From NCBI RefSeq assembly GCF_024746835.1, contig NZ_CP080530.1, positions 372,001-436,000 of the forward strand: a stretch of DNA of 64,000 bases, given 5' to 3'. Positions 26,920-35,952 of the stretch are shown here, one piece after another. How positions within the stretch are numbered: position 1 is the first letter of the stretch; every line of letters begins with the position of its first letter. This DNA comes from Mesorhizobium sp. AR02. Its GTDB lineage: Bacteria; Pseudomonadota; Alphaproteobacteria; Rhizobiales; Rhizobiaceae. Position numbers and translations under genes: made by a program. The notes below the pieces were generated by a model. It saw only the letters and a program-made list of their open reading frames with translations. It searched no databases and was not told where the DNA came from.

Positions 26920-27366
26920 GCCGGCACCGCCAGCAGCTTGGGCAAGCGGATCAGATTGTAAGCCGCCAGGTTCAAGGTGAAGGCCGCGCCCACACGGGCG
27001 CACCCTCGCAGCTTGACCTTGGCCATGCCGGCCGAGGCCTTGATCCAACCGAACACTTCCTCGATCCGCTTGCGGCAGCGCTGGCTGACATCATAGCCAG
27101 GATGGCGCTTCGTGCGGTCATCGATTGCCGTCACGCGAGGCTTGCCGGTTTTGCTCAGATGGCCGTCGATGGCAATGTGCGGCGTGACCTTGCGCTCGCG
27201 CAGGTCCTTGACGAACTGGCGCACATCATAGGCCTTGTCGGCGCCCAGCGTGATGCGCCGCCGCGACGGTCTGCGGTCCAACATGGCGAGCGCGGCATCA
27301 CGCTCGCCTGTGCCCGTGGCCTGGGTAATGCCGCCATCGACCGCCAGCCCATGACGGTTCTCCACC
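26597..27366 (-). mobile_element. IS5-type element, 3' part only (copy B)
   Basis: The left end CAGGTTGTTGAAGAAG (26597 onward) matches the terminal repeat of the IS5-type element at 16372 with one difference and is preceded by CTAG, a typical IS5 target. The element contains the passenger gene and the transposase C-terminal half, then breaks off at about 27366 against an IS701 fragment. No right end is present. Confidence 0.8.
26916..27365 (-). pseudogene. IS5 family transposase, C-terminal half
   Basis: This segment encodes the second half of an IS5-type transposase: MENRHGLAVDGGITQATG, TLGADKAYDVRQFVKDLRER (second catalytic Asp) and RCRKRIEEVFGWIKASAGMA (catalytic Glu), ending LLAVPA. The N-terminal half, with the first catalytic Asp, is replaced by IS701 sequence in another frame, so no active transposase can be made. 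Confidence 0.88.
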
Positions 27367-28018
27367 CGCCATCTGCGCCGTAACCGGCATCGGCAAGGAT
27401 CACGCCTACTGGTGTCTTCGTCGCTAGCGCGGCATGGATTTGCTCAAGCGCGATCTGTGGCTTGGTTTGGAAGATTATGTCGTCCGGGATTTTCGCCTTC
27501 TTTCGACGTTCCAGATCGTGCGCCCAGATTTCTGGTAGATAAAGCTGCCAGGCGACCGGCAAGCTGCCGCCTTCGTTCGCAATCGAAAGACTGACGGCGA
27601 CCTGGCAATTGTCCTGCTTGCCAAGCTGACCGCAATATTGACGCGCAACGCCGACCGAATGCTTGCCCTTCTTTGGAAAGCCTGTGTCATCGACAATCCA
27701 TGCGGTGATCGCACCGCCGCGCTCAATCATGCGCGGTAAAGCCCAATCACGAACCCGCGCCATCAGCGCTTCATCCAACCAGGGCGCTTGTCCCACGAAA
27801 TGCAAAAGTGACTGGTGCTTGGCTGAAACGCGCGCCGGCGCCGTTATCGCCGCCAACGGTTCGACGCTTTTGCGCGCCACCGGCATCATCAGACCCGTAC
27901 AATAATCCCGAAGCGGATCCGCCCGATCGGCGTGGCCGATGACTTCGATCAGTGCCTCAACATACCCATCAAATGCCGTCGCTTCGCTGCCGTTCTCGCT
28001 GACCATGGCGCTAACCAA
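27366..28018 (-). pseudogene. IS701 family transposase, N-terminal half
   Basis: The first 215 or so residues of an IS701-type transposase: the usual leader, SLLHFVGQAPWLDEALMARV, the catalytic AWIVDDTGFPKKGKHSVGVA, and VGVILADAGYGADG near the break. The reading frame then runs out of frame into the IS5-type DNA and ends at 27155. The junction at about 27366 falls in similar short sequences of the two ISs and marks a deletion or recombination. Confidence 0.88.
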
Positions 28019-28096
28019 TCCCGTGAATCAGCAGCCTATCACAACCCAACTTCCGGCGAATCCCACCTCAGTCGCGACTTTCTGACTCAGATAAGA

Positions 28097-28303
28097 CTAG
28101 ATGTGGAGCCTCAACAGGTTGTCCAGGGTTAGATCGAGGCGACTGATGGGTGGTTTGGACTTTAGGCTGCCGTGTGGGCGATGCCAATTGTATCTGTGCA
28201 GCCAGACAGGCAGTTGGGCGGCGCGGTGATCTGAAGTCGGATAGGCGATGGCATAGGCCCATTCGCGCAGCGCCTTTTGGATGAAGCGCTCGGCCTTGCC
28301 ATT
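28097..28303 (-). pseudogene. IS481 family transposase, C-terminal scrap
   Basis: The minus strand reads NGKAERFIQKALREWAYAIA, HRAAQLPVWLHRYNWHRPHG and SLKSKPPISRL before a stop, the well-known C-terminus of IS481-type transposases. The remainder is cut off at about 28303, where the IS110 element begins. I found no remaining 5' part on the far side of the IS110 element. Confidence 0.85.
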
Positions 28304-28329
28304 ATCCGGTATGTGATCTGTGGTGCCTT

Positions 28330-28561
28330 TTCGTCCTGCTGTTCTTGTTTTGGAACGGCCTTATGGTGAGCCCATCCGGGACGTGGGGCCCCGGGAGCAC
28401 GAAGGTGCAGGCAGGCCGTCAATAGACCGTGGGCTGAGAGCCCGAGCTCGTTACATGGCCGCCCCTCGCGACTTTCCCGGATGCGCTGCGAGCGCGGATC
28501 AGTAGATGTCGTGTTGCCCGCCAGCTCCCGTCTTTGACCGAGCCAAGAAGGAGGAACGGGC
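28330..28561 (+). ncRNA. Candidate IS110 bridge RNA region
   Basis: The 5' non-coding end of an IS110 element is where the bridge RNA, which pairs with target and donor DNA, is encoded in the well-studied members. The stretch here has self-complementary parts such as GGGCTGAGAGCCC (28430-28442) and GCTGCGAGCGC (28487-28497). I did not fold it; the call rests on position and family knowledge. Confidence 0.45.
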
Positions 28562-29791
28562 ATGCGCATCATCGGACTGGATATCCATCGCGCCTTCGCC
28601 GAGGCGGTAGCTTGGGAGGACGGCAGGCTCAGGCGGCTGGGTCGTGTCGACATGCGGCGCGATCTGCTGGATGCCTTCGCCGCAAAGCTGTCGTTGGATG
28701 ATGTCGTGGTGATCGAGGCGACGGGCAACGCGTCCTCGGCCGCCGCGGTTGTCGCGCCGCATGTGAAGAAAGTGGTGATCGCAAACCCCAAGCAGGTGCG
28801 CATCATCGCCTATGCCAAGATCAAGACGGACACGATCGATGCCAGCGTTCTGGCGCAGCTCTATGCCAGCGGCTTCCTGCCGGAAGTCTGGATTCCGGAT
28901 GAGCCGACGCAGGCTCTGCGTCGACAGGTGACACGGCGCAATCAGATCGTCCGGCAGAGATCTCGATTGAAGAACGTGATCCAGTCGATCCTTCATAGCC
29001 ACCTGATCCCGTCCTGCCCGCATGCCGACCTGTGCGGCACTAAGGGCCGGTCATGGTTGAGCGAGCAGGTCGTACCGCAGGACGAGCGCCTCGCGATCGA
29101 TCGGTATCTGCGCGAGTTCGACCGATTGGGCGAAGACCTCCAGGTCATCGAACGCGATCTTGCCCGCTCGGCTCTCGCGGATGAAGGCGTGAAGCGGCTG
29201 ATGACCATTCCCGGCGTCGACATGACCGTCGCGCTGGCGATGAAGGCGGCGATCGGCGACGTATCGCGCTTCGACGATCCGCAGAAGCTCGTGAGCTATC
29301 TCGGGTTTAACCCAAGCGTGCGACAGTCCGGGCCAGGTCCGGCCTACCATGGGCGGATCACCAAGCAGGGCCGTGGTCATGCGCGCGGCATGCTCGTCGA
29401 GGCGGCCTGGGCGGCCGCTCGTGCTCCCGGACCGTTGCGAGCCTTCTTCCTGCGCGTGCGAGCCCGGCGCGGACAGCATGTCGCGGCCGTGGCAACCGCA
29501 CGCAAACTCTCTGTCGTGATCTGGCATCTGTTGATGAAGGGCGAGAGTTACGCGTGGGCTCGACCCTCCCTGCATGCCAAGAAGCTGCGCGATGTGGAAC
29601 TCAAGGCCGGGAGCAAGGCCGTGCGCGGCCAAAAGGGGTCCGCGCACGCCTACAACATCAAGAGCCACCGGGAAGAAGAGCGCCGCTGGGTGGAGCAGGC
29701 CGAGGGCGCCTATGCACGCTTCGTCGCCGGTTGGAACCCGCGAGGCCCGAGAAAGGCGCGCACGGATGCCGCAAACGAGGTGCGACGATAG
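28562..29791 (+). CDS. IS110 family transposase
   Basis: A 409-residue DEDD-type recombinase. The N-terminal RuvC-like domain shows IGLDIHRAFAEAVAWEDGRL (first Asp), VVVIEATGNASSAAAVVAPH (Glu) and IKTDTIDASVLAQLYASGFL (two Asp). The C-terminal Tnp_2 domain shows MTIPGVDMTVALAMKAAIGD, YLGFNPSVRQSGPGPAYHGR and RGHARGMLVEAAWAA, containing the presumed Ser nucleophile. A ribosome site aggagg lies just before the ATG. Full length and apparently intact. Confidence 0.95.
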   Translation: MRIIGLDIHRAFAEAVAWEDGRLRRLGRVDMRRDLLDAFAAKLSLDDVVVIEATGNASSAAAVVAPHVKKVVIANPKQVRIIAYAKIKTDTIDASVLAQLYASGFLPEVWIPDEPTQALRRQVTRRNQIVRQRSRLKNVIQSILHSHLIPSCPHADLCGTKGRSWLSEQVVPQDERLAIDRYLREFDRLGEDLQVIERDLARSALADEGVKRLMTIPGVDMTVALAMKAAIGDVSRFDDPQKLVSYLGFNPSVRQSGPGPAYHGRITKQGRGHARGMLVEAAWAAARAPGPLRAFFLRVRARRGQHVAAVATARKLSVVIWHLLMKGESYAWARPSLHAKKLRDVELKAGSKAVRGQKGSAHAYNIKSHREEERRWVEQAEGAYARFVAGWNPRGPRKARTDAANEVRR

Positions 29792-29880
29792 AAGCTGCGC
29801 GGCAGGGCTCTCACCTCGGACCCTGCTCTTCGCCACGCGGTCGTCCGTGCGCGACAGGAGAATAGCGCAGATTTATCAAA

Positions 29881-30185
29881 AAGGCTCTTGTCGATCACAT
29901 CAGTAGACTTTGGTAGGAAGGGCGGCCGAGAACGCGGCATCGTTGTCGTTCCTGGCGAGGGAAGGGCAGGGCCAAAGCTAGCTATGCCCCCTAGTTTTCA
30001 TATTTTGCGAGGGCCGCGGTGATTTGCCTTACCGTTTTGCCGCCAACGGCCGAGATTGGGCCGGAGGCGGACAGACAGTTTCGGGTTGAGGATATTCACG
30101 AGCGGATATCACCGCGAGCACCGTAGGATAGATGCCCCACAGCAAGAACATTTGCATTCCCGCCGTAGCCGCGAACCCATGAACT
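29881..30185. other. Intergenic stretch downstream of IS110
   Basis: About 300 bp. On the minus strand a 42-codon frame (30029-30157) starts MQMFLLWGIYPTVLAVISAR and could be a small membrane protein behind the hypothetical gene that ends at 30186. Support is weak and I do not call it separately. Confidence 0.3.
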
Positions 30186-30740
30186 TTACTCTCGGTAAAT
30201 GAGGTCCGAAAATTCCGTGCTCTTGGTCCGCTCTTCCTCAATTCGGAATATTTCCAGATCATTCTCAGTCGCTCGCGATTTCTCACGGCCCGGGTCAAAC
30301 AATTGCTTAAGTAGTTTTCCGGGTGGGCTGTCAGCGTCGGGGGTAAGATCCACAACCTGTTCCACAGCCGCGAGGGCTTCTTTTCTCACAACCTCGCTCG
30401 CAGCCACATCGCTCGGTGTTCGAAGCTGTGAGTATGAATACTTTTGTCCCAGAGCCGAGGCTTTCCTGACATACAACATCGGATTCGACCTCCTGCCTGT
30501 CTTCTCCAGCTCCACGGTGATCGCCAGCGATATGTCGAAACTGTCAGGCTTAGGGAGGTATAGCGCCACATACTGCGCTGTAAGGCCGGCTTGTTGAACA
30601 TCCTCCCGGCCAGATGCCTTTTGCAAGGCCTCAAAAACGAGATCAAGATAGCCCGGCACATTTTGTCGCAAACGTCTAATTTCTGCCAATCGCCTGACGG
30701 CGGGGATCGCCTTTGGCGGACCGGCATTAGGGCAGGCCAC
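30186..30740 (-). CDS. Hypothetical protein, start uncertain
   Basis: A protein-like frame of about 184 codons from a GTG at 30740. It contains RQNVPGYLDLVFEALQKASG, LPKPDSFDISLAITVELEKT and VAASEVVRKEALAAVEQVVD. No family is recognised. The frame continues further upstream, but there it lies opposite a decayed DUF3616 gene whose coding strand is clearly +, so the 5' end here is doubtful and the gene may itself be a fragment. Confidence 0.4.
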   Translation of the reverse strand: MACPNAGPPKAIPAVRRLAEIRRLRQNVPGYLDLVFEALQKASGREDVQQAGLTAQYVALYLPKPDSFDISLAITVELEKTGRRSNPMLYVRKASALGQKYSYSQLRTPSDVAASEVVRKEALAAVEQVVDLTPDADSPPGKLLKQLFDPGREKSRATENDLEIFRIEEERTKSTEFSDLIYRE

Positions 30741-31150
30741 CGATCCGCAGCCCTGGGAGATCAGCGGCGGGCTGGTTGGCAAACCGACGAATCTCGACGG
30801 ATCGCAGAGCAAGCGATCCGCGGATGTCAGCGGTATCGCCTGCGAGACAACGTCCGGCTTTCCGCGCATTTGTCTGGTCGCTGACGACGAGACACAAGGC
30901 GTCCAAATCGTGATTTTGGAGGACGGGAGGATGATTGCCGGCGATTTCGTCCGGCTTATTGACAACAGCTTCGCCAACAAGCCACTTGAGCTCGACGCGG
31001 AGGGTGTGGCCTACGCTGATGGCTTCTTCTACGTAATCAGTTCGCATGGTCGGCCGCGTCACGAACAGGGTACCGACGACGCGGCCAAGATCAAGACGAG
31101 GGCAAGGCGAACAGCCGGATCTTCCACCTTATCTCGGTGTCCACTAAACC
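30652..31150 (+). pseudogene. Decayed DUF3616-type secreted protein
   Basis: The frame opens at 30652 without a usable start codon. It reads a signal-like stretch (LTAGIAFGGPALGQA) and then a DUF3616-like sequence: DVSGIACETTSGFPRICLVA, LELDAEGVAYADGFFYVISS and HGRPRHEQGTD. At about 31090 the expected continuation DEGKANSRIFHLISVSTKP is in the next frame, so a frameshift breaks the gene, and little of the C-terminal half remains. It is probably the relic of a larger secreted beta-propeller-like protein. Confidence 0.6.
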
Positions 31151-31457
31151 GGCAGCAGGTTAGTGTGAACCGGTTCCGAATGCTGAACCTACTGAGATTC
31201 CCTACAACAGTTTGCAATTTGTAGCGAGATTAGGACATCTATGGGGCCGTGACCGCCGCCGCTCACGATCTCTCCCTACCAGTACAATTTTAATATATTT
31301 CAACAGTTTATGTGCCTCCTTCGCCTTGAATGCATTTTCATACGTTGGTCGAAAATTGTATCACATCACGCAATTATCTTGACTCTACTTTGCCGAGCAT
31401 CTACGTGCGGCGGCTATTAAACGTCAGGCGGGCAACCTTGATATTGCTGGGGGAAGC
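31151..31457. other. AT-rich intergenic stretch
   Basis: About 300 bp upstream of the 807-residue secreted protein gene. 31280-31390 is AT-rich and probably holds its promoter. No gene is seen. Confidence 0.4.
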
Positions 31458-33881
31458 ATGCGACATTGGGGAATGATCGCGGCGGTGGCCATGGGGTTGT
31501 TCGCTGGCGCCGCGCAGGCGGACGGCGATGCGGCGGTCTCACCGGAAATTTGGACCGCTGAAATACCCGAGCCACTCGTCGGGCCGTATATATCCGATCC
31601 CGCCACGCTTATGGCACTCGACAGGCCAGGCGACGGTAAGTCTTGCGAACACGCCGGTCCGCTTAATTTTCAGTGTCTGGTCTATCGCGACGATCGCTCC
31701 ACCATGAGTCCAGTGGATTTCGCGAATAATCCATTCTCCATTTCGGTCTTCGAGGAAGTCCGGAGATTCGTCAAGAAGGACCTTGAGGCGCAGACGGCTG
31801 ACCACCTGTCAACAAAGTTCCTGAGTTTTGCAGGAGCCAAAATCGAACTTGTCGGCGTCGTGAACCGTATGGATCGGCAATTCAATCGGGACAAGGTTCC
31901 CGAGCGTGGAAAAGCTCTGGCGTGCGGAGAGATCAGTGCAATCTATCGTTTCGCCTACAAGGGTTCACTGGATAACGGGCCGGCCAACGACCGCAGCTAT
32001 CAGTCGCGTCTACCTGTGACGCTTAATGTCGTGTTCCCAGCCGAGCCCTGGTCAGGTTCGCCGGGTTGTCGAACCGTTGCCGCCCGATGGCGCGATTATG
32101 TACGTGCGCTTAAGGCGGGGGCAAAACCGAACGACCAGCTAAATCAGGCGAAGTTGCTTGTGTCGACCTTGCTTCCTTCGGACGTCGATCGCATTGAGCT
32201 CAATATGCAGGGTTCCCGAGTCAGCGCGAGCGACGATGAGAGCGACTTCGGTACGCGCGCGACCTACATTATCCGTGTGTTTCGGTGGAAGGATGCGTCC
32301 GGGAGCGCCAAGGGACATTGGGGCGTGAGCTATCTCACCAACCAAATAGATCGCGCGCGTTTGCTTGGAAATTCCCAAGGAGATGAGAACACGTGCCCGG
32401 ATCGCAAGGGCAACGCGATCTCGCGCAAAGCGCTTGCCAATTATCTGCTCTCAATGGACGATCCCAAAAAGGTGAGGAATGCAAAGAACGGCTTCGCTGA
32501 CGTAGACCTGGGACTAGTCAATATTCCAATAGAATTTCTCGCCTGCCGAGCGGTTTCGATTTCGCCGGGGGGAGCGAGCCGATCAGCCAATCAACCATTC
32601 TGGAATGACCCTAAGAACCCGATCCTGAGCGATGCCGACATCAAGACGGCCTTGACCAAATATAGCGCGCTTTATCCCAACAGTTTAAATTTCGTCGGAA
32701 ATCCCGAAGAATTCCGTACGCGTCTCAACGAGGCATCCTGCTCTGGATGCCATCAGAGTCGCGCGATTGCTGGCTTTCACTTCCCCGGCTCCGACCGCCC
32801 GGGAACGGCGACCGTGAATGCCATTTTCCTGCCGGGCTCGGCTCACTTCTTCGGAGATCAACCTCGACGCGTGGAGATAGTCGAGGCCCTTGCCGCCTTG
32901 CCCGCCGACCAAGAAGTCCAATTGCCACGACGGCTTCTCGCTACGAGTTATGCGGTTCGCCCGCAAAACAGTTACCGAGCGCTGCGGCCGACCAGCGCTG
33001 CGAAGATACAACTCGTCGCCGGTTGGGGCGGAGCATGCTTGATCACGAAAAAGGCAGACGATCGTCGAGACTGGGGATGTGAGGGCGATCTGAGTTGTCA
33101 GACCGTGTTCGCGTCGGCGAATCAGCGCGGGATCGGCATGTGCCTAGGACCTCGAAATCCCCCTCGGATCGGCGAGGCCATGCAATTCGGTAAGGTGACG
33201 ACAACCTCATACGGAAGCGACAAGTATGTGCGAGAAATGCCGCTGAACTCCGATCGAGATGACACAAGGATTTCCGTCGCCGCGCTGCCGCGCCTTGCTA
33301 CCAATACCTACATTGCGTCGCATCAAGAATATTATCCCGGCGACGATGCCCTCGATCCCATTGGTGCCGAGACACTCGAGCAGCACGCGCGCCGCATTCT
33401 CGAGCAGAAAACCGGAGGGTTCCCGGGGGGATCCCTGCGCTTGGGACAATGCAAGGATCTTCCGGGGGAGGCGACATGCGGGCTTTTGGCGTCAAGCGGG
33501 TTTACCGCATGTCTTGGGGAGGTTGCAGGAGCGAAGCGGACCGCTGAAAGCTGCTTCCGCGTTTACACAAGCTATTCTGGTGTTCGAGGTTGTGATCCAG
33601 CCGATCCTTGTCGCGACGACTACATCTGCATGAGTCCTATGGGTTACACGCCCGCGAACGCAAAAATCCTCTTCGATCGTCGCGCCGAAGCGCGCAAAAA
33701 TGAGCAGATGTCGTATCCCGTGGGGAGCGACCGTTTGAAAATTTTCAATCTGAAGTTCTTCGGCGAGGACATACCTGACGACAAGTGGCTGAAGCGCACC
33801 GACCGCCGCGGCGTATGCATCCCACCTTATTTTGTATTCCAGTTTAAGGCCGATGGCCACGTCGTGCCACCAAATCCTTGA
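31458..33881 (+). CDS. Large secreted protein with a CxxCH motif, function unknown
   Basis: An 807-residue protein with a clear signal peptide (MIAAVAMGLFAGAAQA). It is Cys-rich for a bacterial protein and has one possible c-type haem site, CSGCH, at residues 428-432 in EASCSGCHQSRAIAGFHF. Other Cys residues spread through the C-terminal third (CRDDYICMSPMGY, RGVCIPPYFVFQF) suggest disulfides. I do not recognise the family; a periplasmic haem or redox protein is possible. A second secreted-protein gene follows about 200 bp downstream on the same strand. Confidence 0.85.
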   Translation: MRHWGMIAAVAMGLFAGAAQADGDAAVSPEIWTAEIPEPLVGPYISDPATLMALDRPGDGKSCEHAGPLNFQCLVYRDDRSTMSPVDFANNPFSISVFEEVRRFVKKDLEAQTADHLSTKFLSFAGAKIELVGVVNRMDRQFNRDKVPERGKALACGEISAIYRFAYKGSLDNGPANDRSYQSRLPVTLNVVFPAEPWSGSPGCRTVAARWRDYVRALKAGAKPNDQLNQAKLLVSTLLPSDVDRIELNMQGSRVSASDDESDFGTRATYIIRVFRWKDASGSAKGHWGVSYLTNQIDRARLLGNSQGDENTCPDRKGNAISRKALANYLLSMDDPKKVRNAKNGFADVDLGLVNIPIEFLACRAVSISPGGASRSANQPFWNDPKNPILSDADIKTALTKYSALYPNSLNFVGNPEEFRTRLNEASCSGCHQSRAIAGFHFPGSDRPGTATVNAIFLPGSAHFFGDQPRRVEIVEALAALPADQEVQLPRRLLATSYAVRPQNSYRALRPTSAAKIQLVAGWGGACLITKKADDRRDWGCEGDLSCQTVFASANQRGIGMCLGPRNPPRIGEAMQFGKVTTTSYGSDKYVREMPLNSDRDDTRISVAALPRLATNTYIASHQEYYPGDDALDPIGAETLEQHARRILEQKTGGFPGGSLRLGQCKDLPGEATCGLLASSGFTACLGEVAGAKRTAESCFRVYTSYSGVRGCDPADPCRDDYICMSPMGYTPANAKILFDRRAEARKNEQMSYPVGSDRLKIFNLKFFGEDIPDDKWLKRTDRRGVCIPPYFVFQFKADGHVVPPNP

Positions 33882-34078
33882 GGAGCGGAATCATGCGCAA
33901 GATTGACACTATCCAGGGCTGCGAATTTTGGGAACAAACCGACGGCCACCGCACCGCTGACGTCGGTACGGACGGCGTCAATAGGCATATCGACGGCATG
34001 CCGATCGAGGCGACGATACGGGGGTCTCCGGCGCTCGTTAACGGCACAATGGCGATCCATCACGACAGGAGAGCGACA

Positions 34079-35194
34079 ATGATAAATCTACTCAAAATTG
34101 CAATATCTGTTGGGTTTTTCTGGGCGGCTGGCTCGGCTCGCGCTGATGACTATTATGCATTTGGACCAGCATCAAGCAACTATCTCGCTGCAAAAGGGAT
34201 GTTGATTGAGGAATTGCAGAACAAATTGAATTTATCTCCGCTGGAGAAATCATCATGCGGGTCTGTCAAGGTCGGGTTCTATGGCCCGCGCACGACTGAA
34301 GCAATAAAATTGCTGCAGCAACAGAATAGTATGAAGGTGACGGGTCTGGCCGGTCAGGCTGAGTACGCGAAACTCGGGCTGAAATTTCCTGACGTGATCG
34401 AGCGTGCTATTCAATTGACGAGTGCTTGCGGGTTCGAAGGTACTTGGTTCACCGCATCGGAAGGCTCCGCCGGAACGATTACTGATGATGGTGTTACTTG
34501 GGGTCTAATCGGCTTTACATCTTCTAACGGTGAAGTTCAGAAGCTATTAAGAGGTTTCAAGGACAGCAATTCATCAGATTGGGATTCCTTGACATCTAAG
34601 CTCCTTACACAGGAGCGCGCAGAAACGTTGGAGAGTTGCATCGCCTCCAGTGCTGCCAGGGCATGTTTCGGTGATTGGGGATTGAGCCCGGTGAAGCATG
34701 GGAAGAACATCGTCAAAGTTGTAAAGCCTGATACCAAAGCCTTCTTGACAGCTCTCGGGGATGAGCCCGCCATGCGTCGTCAACAATTGGCGCAAGCCAA
34801 GGCGAGGTATTGGGATGGTGCTGCGTTACCCTTGCTTAAAAGAGCGTTCGAAGTTGATGACGTCTCGGGTTTAAGCCCGCAATCTGCCGCCCTAGCTTAC
34901 GATATGCGAGTATTCTCCAATGGACCAACTGGCCCCGCAGAGTTGGACGAGAAAACCGGCAAGCGGGTGCGGTATGACGGGTTGGCGGAGCTTGACGCGA
35001 TTAAATGGAAAACTGAGAAGGAACGCCTCAAGCAAATAGCAGATGTTACCATTGATCGACTTACCCGTTACGGAAGTCCGCATGTTGCGGGCGCTAAGCG
35101 TCGTTGGATCCAATCCATAATGGAAAATAACGGCGAAGATGCAAATCTAATTTCGTTCGGTCTTCTTCCGGTTGTGGATGACGTTCAACAATAA
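34079..35194 (+). CDS. Secreted protein with peptidoglycan-binding-like domain
   Basis: A 371-residue protein. The start at 34079 is chosen over an earlier in-frame ATG because it follows aggaga and begins a signal peptide (LKIAISVGFFWAAGSARA). After cleavage comes a peptidoglycan-binding-1-like region (VKVGFYGPRTTEAIKLLQQQ). The middle section (GTITDDGVTWGLIGFTSSNG with preceding GFEGTWFTASEGSAG) is faintly like chitosanase or lysozyme-type hydrolases, but no catalytic pair can be fixed. It may act on peptidoglycan or chitooligosaccharide. It lies behind the large CxxCH protein. Confidence 0.75.
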   Translation: MINLLKIAISVGFFWAAGSARADDYYAFGPASSNYLAAKGMLIEELQNKLNLSPLEKSSCGSVKVGFYGPRTTEAIKLLQQQNSMKVTGLAGQAEYAKLGLKFPDVIERAIQLTSACGFEGTWFTASEGSAGTITDDGVTWGLIGFTSSNGEVQKLLRGFKDSNSSDWDSLTSKLLTQERAETLESCIASSAARACFGDWGLSPVKHGKNIVKVVKPDTKAFLTALGDEPAMRRQQLAQAKARYWDGAALPLLKRAFEVDDVSGLSPQSAALAYDMRVFSNGPTGPAELDEKTGKRVRYDGLAELDAIKWKTEKERLKQIADVTIDRLTRYGSPHVAGAKRRWIQSIMENNGEDANLISFGLLPVVDDVQQ

Positions 35195-35326
35195 TGATGT
35201 TGAATTCCGCGAGCAGGAGCGGATATACCTTTTCGGGCCTGCCGGTACACAATAAATGAAACAGCTACATCAATAACTATCTAAGTTGCATGTCTGTATC
35301 GGCGCCATCCGCGTCTCGGTCATCTG

Positions 35327-35952
35327 TTACGCCGCCTTTGCCGCGACTAATGGTCGTCCGCATGGCCGCAGGAAGGCTGGACCGACCCTACCGGCCAGCA
35401 CCTGGCGCGCCCATGCCGCGAGGTCGGTATCTGTCGACCGCGCCAGCATTCGTACGGTAATATCCAGGCGGGCGGTCAGATAGATACTGTCGATCTTTAT
35501 CGCCGCCGAGACGAACGCGTCGCGATCCTCGCAAGACTCGGCCGAGAGGTGTTTCGGGATCGATTGCGTTACCGCCTCCACAAGGCCGGCATTGTGGCAA
35601 TCGAACCGGCCGCCTTCGTCGGCGTCGTGAACCGACACCGAGTCGATCAGGACATCGTTGCGTGGCTGGCGCAGGAGGAAATCGGCAGTTCCAACGAGCA
35701 ACAGCGCGTCAGGATCGAGCCGGTGTTGGTCGCCGTCGACTTCGATGATGAATCGCCTGGAGGAAAGTTGCACGTGGCCCATGAACGCTTGCACTGTCGA
35801 ATTGGAATAGTCCTTATAGGCTTCCGGCACGGGCGCCGCCTTGGCGTTTGCCATTGTAACGTTCACGATGTTGGTTTCCCGAACAAACCCAGGCTCGACG
35901 ATTTTCAGGTCGATGGCGAACGGGCGCAACTCCGATCGCATTGCCTCCGTGA
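35327..35952 (-). pseudogene. 3' remnant of short-chain dehydrogenase cut by IS1634 copy 2
   Basis: From the IS boundary at 35952 the minus strand reads VTEAMRSELRPFAIDLKIVE then PGFVRETNIVNVTMANAKAA, a typical C-terminal segment of classical SDR oxidoreductases (after the YxxxK helix). After about 50 residues the similarity fades into sequence I cannot place (FIIEVDGDQHRLDPDALLLV, ARSTDTDLAAWARQVLAGRV), which may be another gene fused by deletion. The catalytic half of the SDR is missing. Confidence 0.6.

Larger units (their letters stand above)
28304..29880 (+). mobile_element. IS110-family element
   Basis: The IS110 transposase gene is preceded by about 230 bp of non-coding DNA and followed by a short tail. 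IS110 elements lack terminal inverted repeats, so the ends are estimated: the left from the point where IS481 homology stops, the right from loss of structure after about 29880. The insertion appears to have gone into an IS481 element. Confidence 0.7.
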
